From positions 1 through 9,461 of the forward strand of contig JANRJF010000463.1 of assembly GCA_033764095.1 (NCBI GenBank): a stretch of 9,461 bases of DNA. The letters are read 5' to 3'. Positions within the stretch are counted from its first letter, which is position 1. Every line of letters starts with the position of its first letter. The stretch is from JBDTMT01 sp033764095. Lineage in GTDB: Bacteria > Desulfobacterota > Binatia > HRBIN30 > CADEER01. Below the pieces are notes generated by a model that was given only the letters and a program-made list of their open reading frames with translations, was not told the origin of the DNA and ran no database searches. Of this stretch, positions 5,793 through 9,461 are shown in pieces. The position numbers and the translations under genes were made by a program.

Positions 5793-6425
5793 TCAGCCCT
5801 GTTCGGCGAGCAGCTTCTTCACCCAGCGCCGGTAGGTCTCCAACGGCTGGGCGCCGGGGACCGGGACGTCGCTGCCGGCGACCATCACCGCCGGCACGCC
5901 GGTGAGGCCGAGCTCGACCGCCTGGTTGTGCTGGTCGATGACTTCGCGCGCGATGGCCGGATCGTCGGCGGCGGCGAGTGCCTCGGGCGGCAGGCCGACC
6001 TCATCCCAGATGGCGCGCAGCGTCGCCGCGTCGGTGATGTCGCGGTTGGCGGCGAAGTAGGCGTAGAGCAGCGCCGCGTGCATACGCTCGAAGGCCTCCG
6101 GGCCGAGGCGCGCGGCGGCCTTGGCGACCAGGTGCGGCGGCAGACTGTGCGACGGCGGGCCGGCGTCGGTCGCCCAGACGCGGAAGGTGCCGCCGTCCGG
6201 ATCGGCCGCCGGGCGCTGCCACGACTGCGTGTAGGCGCGGAACTTCTCCAGCGTGCGGCGCGCATCGGGGTGCGGCCGCAGCAGGTAGCTGCGCCAGTCG
6301 AGCTCGACCGCGCCGGCCTGCTCATCGCGCACTCGCTCCAGGCGCACCGCGGCGTTGTAGCACCACGGGCAGAGGTAGTCGGAGTAGACGATCAGTCGCA
6401 GCCGGGGGCGCGGGTCGTCGCTCAT
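5793..6425 (-). CDS. DsbA-family (FrnE-like) thiol oxidoreductase
   Basis: Cytosolic thioredoxin-fold disulfide oxidoreductase or isomerase, 210 residues, of the FrnE/2-hydroxychromene-carboxylate-isomerase branch of the DsbA family. The active-site CPWC lies at 19-22 straight after the first strand (LIVYSDYLCPWC), the helical insertion covers about 60-170, and the cis-proline loop TGVPAV holds Pro178. There is no signal peptide, in contrast to periplasmic DsbA. The start is the ATG at 6425 with only a poor ribosome site. It lies 60 bases downstream of the superoxide dismutase gene in the same direction, so the two may be co-transcribed as a redox pair. The family call is secure; the protein partners are unknown. 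Confidence 0.9.
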   Translation of the reverse strand: MSDDPRPRLRLIVYSDYLCPWCYNAAVRLERVRDEQAGAVELDWRSYLLRPHPDARRTLEKFRAYTQSWQRPAADPDGGTFRVWATDAGPPSHSLPPHLVAKAAARLGPEAFERMHAALLYAYFAANRDITDAATLRAIWDEVGLPPEALAAADDPAIAREVIDQHNQAVELGLTGVPAVMVAGSDVPVPGAQPLETYRRWVKKLLAEQG

Positions 6426-6466
6426 CGTTGTCCGTGCCTGGCGCGACGCGCTGCCGACGACGAACG

Positions 6467-6486
6467 ACGACCGGCGCGCCGGTCGT
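6467..6486. other. 20-base perfect palindrome at the SOD stop codon
   Basis: ACGACCGGCGCGCCGGTCGT is self-complementary without a loop and touches the TAA of the superoxide dismutase gene (6486-6488). It could form a cruciform or RNA stem at the transcript end or bind a dimeric protein. No T-run is present. It lies in the 60-base gap before the DsbA-like gene. Confidence 0.5.
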
Positions 6487-7013
6487 TACTCGTTGCGCTC
6501 CGGCAGGCCGACGGTCGCGCAGGCGATGCGCGCGCCGGAGTTGCCGGAGGGATCGGTCTTGTTGTCGTCGGGACCGGCGTGGATGACCATCGAGGCGCCG
6601 TCGCCGTCGAGCAGGTTGCCCTCGCCGCGCAGCGTGATGCCCTCGAGGGTGAACTGCTGCTCCAACTTGCCGTCGGCCGGAATGGTGATGTTGCCGAGGT
6701 CGCCGAGATGCGGGCCCTCGGGGTTGTCCTTGCCGTGCTTCTTGCTCGTCGGGTTCCAGTGCGGCCCGGCCGAGTCGAAGCTCGGCGGCGTGCAGGTGCC
6801 GACGCTGTGCAGGTGGATGCCGTGCACCCCCGGCGGCATGTCGTGCAGCTTGATCAGGAGCATGGTCGCGCTGGCGATGTGGTTGATGGTGAGCGTGCCC
6901 ACATCCTTGCCCTGCGCGTTCTTGAAGTTGGTGGTCGCGACTTCCTGCGCGCCCGCTTGCGCGCCGCCCGCGATCAACGCCCCTGCCAGGATCCACCGCG
7001 CTACCGACGTCAT
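6486..7013 (-). CDS. sodC: Periplasmic Cu/Zn superoxide dismutase
   Basis: Converts superoxide to oxygen and hydrogen peroxide outside the cytoplasm; 175 residues as precursor. Residues 1-20 form a signal peptide (hydrophobic WILAGALIAGG, cleavage likely after AQA). All metal ligands are present: copper His67, His69 and His145; bridging His85; zinc His93, His102 and Asp105. The disulfide pair Cys74/Cys165 and the substrate-guiding Arg162 (GNSGARIAC) are also there, so the enzyme should be active. The start is the ATG at 7013, preceded by AGGGGG at good spacing. The frame stays open far upstream to 7262, but that region is not family-like. It is probably first in a pair with the DsbA-like gene. 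Bacterial SodC proteins usually protect against external superoxide; no regulator site is recognised in 7014-7209. Confidence 0.95.
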   Translation of the reverse strand: MTSVARWILAGALIAGGAQAGAQEVATTNFKNAQGKDVGTLTINHIASATMLLIKLHDMPPGVHGIHLHSVGTCTPPSFDSAGPHWNPTSKKHGKDNPEGPHLGDLGNITIPADGKLEQQFTLEGITLRGEGNLLDGDGASMVIHAGPDDNKTDPSGNSGARIACATVGLPERNE

Positions 7014-7162
7014 GTTCGCCCCCTTTTCTTCGCTGATTGCCCGCGCCGTCGCGTGTCCCCCCGACGGCCGGCGCATTCTGACCGCGCCCCGCCGCGTGCG
7101 CAAGGGCGACGCACCACGCTGGACGCTGACGCTGCGCCCCGCCAACCCGCCTCGGTAGCCGA

Positions 7163-7192
7163 CCGCGCGCAGCGCGGCGGTGCCGCGCACCG
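7163..7192. terminator. Two adjacent hairpins downstream of the LOG gene
   Basis: CCGCGCGCAGCGCGG (7163-7177) forms a 6-bp stem with a 3-base loop. Directly next to it CGGTGCCGCGCACCG (7178-7192) forms another 6-bp stem with a 3-base loop. They begin 18 bases after the LOG stop (7210) on the minus strand. A T-run is absent and GC-rich DNA makes such stems easily, so the terminator role is tentative. The rest of 7014-7209 should contain the sodC promoter, which I cannot pinpoint. Confidence 0.3.
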
Positions 7193-7209
7193 GCCTGATC
7201 CGCGGCGGG

Positions 7210-7797
7210 CTACCGGTCCAGCCACTTGAACGGCGGCGGCGGCTGGTAGTGCCGGCAGGCATCCAACAGCGCCGCCGGGGTATCGGCGCGCAGCAGCATG
7301 GCGCGGTGCGCGGGGGCGACGAAGCGGGCGTGCACGGCGCCGTCGAGGAAGGCGAGCAGCGGATCGAAATAGCCGCCGACGTCGAGCAGGCCGATCGGCT
7401 TGTGGTGCAGGCCGAGCTGCGCCCAGGTGAGGATCTCGAACAGCTCGTCGAGCGTGCCGAGGCCGCCGGGCAGGGCGACGAAGGCGTCGGACAGCTCGGC
7501 CATCAGCGCCTTGCGCTCGTGCATCGAGCCCACCACCCGCAGGTCGGCGAGCCCGCGATGCGCGACCTCCTGGTCGACCAAGGCGCGCGGGATGACGCCG
7601 ATCACCTCACCGCCGGCGGCGAGGGCGGCATCGGCCAGCCGCCCCATCAATCCGACGCTGGCGCCGCCGTACACCAGGCCGATGCGTTGCGCCGCCAGGG
7701 TGCGGCCGAGCGCCTCGGCGGCGCCCGCGAAAGCAGGGTCGGCGCCCGGGCTGGAGCCGCAGAACACGCATACACGAAGCAGTGTCACTTTCTTCAC
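7210..7797 (-). CDS. LOG-family nucleotide 5'-monophosphate phosphoribohydrolase (TIGR00730)
   Basis: Rossmann-fold enzyme of the family often mislabelled lysine decarboxylase; characterised members cleave the N-glycosidic bond of nucleoside or cytokinin monophosphates. 195 residues, a typical length. Marks are the N-terminal RVCVFCGSSPG, LVYGGASVGLMG (41-52), the catalytic-site Arg95 in MHERKALM, and the hallmark PGGLGTLDELFE at 110-121. The start is uncertain: GTG at 7797 (giving VKKVTLLRV) or GTG at 7788; neither has a strong ribosome site, and the open frame to 7911 is not family-like. It diverges from the plus-strand gene at 7967. In bacteria outside plant-associated groups the role is usually general nucleotide salvage, so cytokinin production should not be assumed. 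Confidence 0.9.
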   Translation of the reverse strand: MKKVTLLRVCVFCGSSPGADPAFAGAAEALGRTLAAQRIGLVYGGASVGLMGRLADAALAAGGEVIGVIPRALVDQEVAHRGLADLRVVGSMHERKALMAELSDAFVALPGGLGTLDELFEILTWAQLGLHHKPIGLLDVGGYFDPLLAFLDGAVHARFVAPAHRAMLLRADTPAALLDACRHYQPPPPFKWLDR

Positions 7798-7966
7798 GCA
7801 GTTCCGGAAAGCCCAAGATTCGTAACACCCACCATAGGGTTTCTCCCTAGCCCCCTGAGCTGCCCGACCCCGCTGGGCCAATCGCAGATCGACGCGCAAC
7901 GTACACGGCACGGAACTTGGTTAGGGCAGCGGATCGCGAAGCGGGAACGCAAACCATGGAGGCCAG
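7798..7966. other. Divergent intergenic region
   Basis: These 169 bases separate two divergent genes and must carry both promoters. I see no convincing -35/-10 pair. A short stem TAGGG-TTTCT-CCCTA lies at 7835-7849. The composition is a little less GC-rich than the neighbouring genes, as expected of a regulatory stretch. Confidence 0.5.
7958..7962 (+). promoter_or_regulatory. Shine-Dalgarno GGAGG for the 131-residue protein
   Basis: A full GGAGG sits four bases before the ATG at 7967. It is the best ribosome-binding site in the window and fixes the start of an otherwise unrecognised gene, supporting it as real. Confidence 0.75.
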
Positions 7967-8362
7967 ATGAACGCCGCGATCCAGACGCAGGACACGAAGG
8001 TGCGAGAGCTCGAGGAAACGGAACCGGAACAGCTTACCGTGCTGCGCCAGATGCTCACCGGCGGTGAGATCGTCCCGGCGCAGCTGCCCTCGGCGTCGCA
8101 CTGGACGCCCGAGCTCGGACTGGCGGCGGCGGTCCTGGCGCAGGCGATGGCCGACATTCGCTGGCGGCACGCCGACGGGCGCGATCACATCCAGGTCGCC
8201 GCGGCGATGCGCTGGGTGCGCGCCGAGGATCGCGACTGGCCGTACTCGTTCCTGCGCGTCTGCGAGCTGCTGCAGCTCGAGCCCGCCTGGGTGCGGCGTC
8301 GCATCAAGGGCTGGATGCAGCGCACCGTGCAGACCGGACGCAGCATCCGCCAGGCGGCGTGA
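7967..8362 (+). CDS. Conserved-looking small protein of unknown function, possible helix-turn-helix
   Basis: 131 residues, soluble, no signal peptide or membrane helix. I do not recognise it with a name. The N-terminus (1-45) is polar, with a run of Glu and Gln. The middle is an alanine-rich helix (about 50-65, GLAAAVLAQAMADIRW). The C-terminal part reads WPYSFLRVCELLQLEPAWVRRRIKGW (about 91-116), whose pattern of a helix, a short turn at LQLEP and a basic helix suggests a helix-turn-helix. I have the impression of similar 'PFSF..VCE.LGLDP..VRR' segments in small uncharacterised bacterial proteins, without a known role. It is the only plus-strand gene here, has a full GGAGG site and normal codon use, so I regard it as real. 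A DNA-binding role is inference. Confidence 0.8.
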   Translation: MNAAIQTQDTKVRELEETEPEQLTVLRQMLTGGEIVPAQLPSASHWTPELGLAAAVLAQAMADIRWRHADGRDHIQVAAAMRWVRAEDRDWPYSFLRVCELLQLEPAWVRRRIKGWMQRTVQTGRSIRQAA

Positions 8363-8416
8363 GCCGCCGCCGCGCCGCGTCTCGGTGCACCGTCGAGCGG
8401 CCGTCGTGCGCCGCGC

Positions 8417-8437
8417 CGCCGCGCCCCGGGCGCGGCG
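8417..8437. terminator. Hairpin between convergent genes
   Basis: A near-perfect GC-only inverted repeat (about 10 bp arms around the central CCCCGGG) lies between the stop of the 131-residue gene (8362) and the stop of the Lhr gene (8457), where a bidirectional terminator is expected. There is no T-run on either side and the surrounding 8363-8456 is almost entirely G and C, so other foldings are possible. Confidence 0.4.
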
Positions 8438-8456
8438 CGCGCGCCGCGCCGCGTGC

Positions 8457-9461
8457 TCAACGGCCGACGACGAAGCCATCGTCCGGCGCGTCGATGCCGA
8501 TGAACACGCCGTCGCGATAGCGCAGCGCCACCGGTTCGCTGCTGGCGATGCGCGGCTCGTCGTTCAGCACGCCGACCAGGTTGAGCGGGTCGGCGGCCGA
8601 CACGACGACGGTCTCGCCGCCGCGCGCACGGCGCCGCAGGCTGCGCAGCGCGTCGACCGCCTCCGGGAGCGCGAACTGTTCGCCCGCGAACCCGTCGACG
8701 AAGCGCCCGCCGCGCAGCTCGCCGCGCGCCTCCAGGCGGCGCAGCGCCGCCAACAGGGCGCGCCAACGCGGCAGATGGCGCTCGCGGGCCAGCAACTCGC
8801 GGAAGACGACCCCCCAGCGCCGCAGCAGGCGCCGTGCGGTCCGTTCCGCCTGTTCGTCATCCGTCGCGCGCGGCGCGGAGCCCGTCGCGGTGTCCGCCGC
8901 GCGCAGCAGCGACCAGCGGCCGGCTGGCATCAGGCGCCGCGCGGCGCCGCCGCGCACGGCGCGCAGATGCGCGACGCGTGGCGGATGCGCGTCGCGCGGC
9001 CAGAGCAGCGCGCGCAGGCCGGCGATGCCGTCGCCGGTGACCAGACCGGCGGCGACCAACTGCCAGAGCGCCTCCTCGACCACCGCCGGCGGCTGACCGA
9101 TGGCGCGCGCGATGTCGGGCAGGAACGAGGCCCCGCGCGTCGCCAGGTGGGCGAAGACGGCCTGCGTCTCGACTGCGCAGCAGGCGAGCAGCGGGCCGGG
9201 GTCGTCGAGTGGTGCGAGCAGGTCCGGCAGGTCGGCGCGCAGCGCCAGCCCCAGCGGGGCGCTGCGCGTCGGCGCCTGCCGACGCTTCGCCTCGCCGTCC
9301 GCATCGGCCGCCGCCGCGGCCAGACGTCCCCAGGCCACCTCGCCGGCCAGGCAGAGATGCTCGAGGTCGTCGGGATCGTAGTCGGCGATGCGCGCCGGGA
9401 GGACGTCGCGCTCCCAGGCCGGGCCGGGCAGCTCGAGGCCCTGCAGCTGGCCGATCACCAG
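8457..9461 (-). CDS. lhr: C-terminal part of an Lhr-type ATP-dependent helicase (5' end outside the window)
   Basis: The last 334 residues of a long superfamily-2 helicase of the Lhr (large helicase-related) family, which works in DNA repair in characterised bacteria. The helicase motifs lie outside the window; what is visible is the C-terminal extension after the core. Family marks are ELPGPAWERDVLPARI near the window edge, DLEHLCLAGEVAWGRL, GASFLPDIARA, the GRWSLL segment, RRWGVVFRELLARE, then RRLEARGELRGGRFVDGF with GEQFALPEAV, and VSAADPLNLVGVL close to the end. The frame is open through the window edge, so the GTG at 9458 is not taken as a start. The gene converges with the 131-residue gene. 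Lhr C-terminal regions carry winged-helix modules and, in E. coli-type proteins, a uracil-glycosylase activity; I cannot assign that activity from this part. Confidence 0.88.
   Translation of the reverse strand: MVIGQLQGLELPGPAWERDVLPARIADYDPDDLEHLCLAGEVAWGRLAAAAADADGEAKRRQAPTRSAPLGLALRADLPDLLAPLDDPGPLLACCAVETQAVFAHLATRGASFLPDIARAIGQPPAVVEEALWQLVAAGLVTGDGIAGLRALLWPRDAHPPRVAHLRAVRGGAARRLMPAGRWSLLRAADTATGSAPRATDDEQAERTARRLLRRWGVVFRELLARERHLPRWRALLAALRRLEARGELRGGRFVDGFAGEQFALPEAVDALRSLRRRARGGETVVVSAADPLNLVGVLNDEPRIASSEPVALRYRDGVFIGIDAPDDGFVVGR

Noticed and set aside
4971..7229. A 752-residue open frame on the plus strand
   Set aside because: It runs antisense to three well-recognised minus-strand genes (MBL, DsbA-like, sodC). 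Its His/Arg/Ala/Val-rich composition is typical of shadow frames in GC-rich DNA.
7014..7262. N-terminal extension of the superoxide dismutase
   Set aside because: It is Arg-rich, overlaps the LOG gene and would bury the signal peptide; the ATG at 7013 has a good ribosome site and is followed directly by the signal sequence.
7210..7797. Lysine decarboxylase function
   Set aside because: The PGGLGTLDE motif marks the LOG phosphoribohydrolase family; there is no pyridoxal-phosphate fold.
1..9461. tRNA, rRNA, transposase or integrase genes
   Set aside because: I looked on both strands and saw no cloverleaf, rRNA-like stretch or DDE/tyrosine-recombinase protein.

Overview
This is a GC-rich window (about two thirds G+C or more by eye) with dense, mostly single-strand gene packing. 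It looks like chromosomal DNA of a free-living Gram-negative bacterium. Supporting signs are an exported Cu/Zn superoxide dismutase with a signal peptide, a MacB/LolD-type ABC export system, FtsX-fold permeases and the C-terminal end of a long Lhr helicase. I cannot place the phylum. The combination of high GC, Lhr and abundant interspersed palindromic repeats would fit environmental proteobacterial, myxobacterial or candidate-phylum genomes, but that is a guess. No phage, plasmid, CRISPR, rRNA or tRNA genes are visible.

Layout: all genes read on the minus strand except one. From right to left, transcription of the left two thirds runs as follows. LOG-family nucleotide phosphoribohydrolase (7210-7797); periplasmic Cu/Zn superoxide dismutase (6486-7013) followed by a cytosolic DsbA/FrnE-like thiol oxidoreductase (5793-6425); an MBL-fold metallohydrolase (4767-5702) followed by an HcaT/LacY-like MFS transporter (3518-4702); then a three-gene ABC exporter operon made of ATPase (2501-3253), permease A (1338-2504) and permease B (48-1226). 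At the right end a small unrecognised protein gene (7967-8362, plus strand) diverges from LOG and converges on the C-terminal part of an Lhr-type helicase (8457 to the window edge, minus strand).

How the genes work together: the ABC trio is one translationally coupled export or lipoprotein-handling machine. The SOD and DsbA-like genes make a plausible redox or oxidative-stress pair. The MBL hydrolase and MFS permease are adjacent and co-oriented, suggesting uptake or export of a small molecule and its hydrolysis, with unknown substrate. The other genes are housekeeping or unknown.

The most unusual content is not protein-coding. Short inverted elements built from tandem octamers lie at gene 3' ends. 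A (TAACAGCC)n element appears as a 35-bp perfect inverted repeat at 4704-4784 and as a five-copy tandem at 1-40. A second element of the same architecture but different octamer (ACCGGCGC) lies at 1235-1333, and a third, CCACAGAG-type, inverted repeat lies at 3453-3546. Each sits on, or within about 10 bases of, a stop codon. The MFS gene is bracketed by two of them and appears to have had its ribosome-binding region and its last codons rewritten by them.
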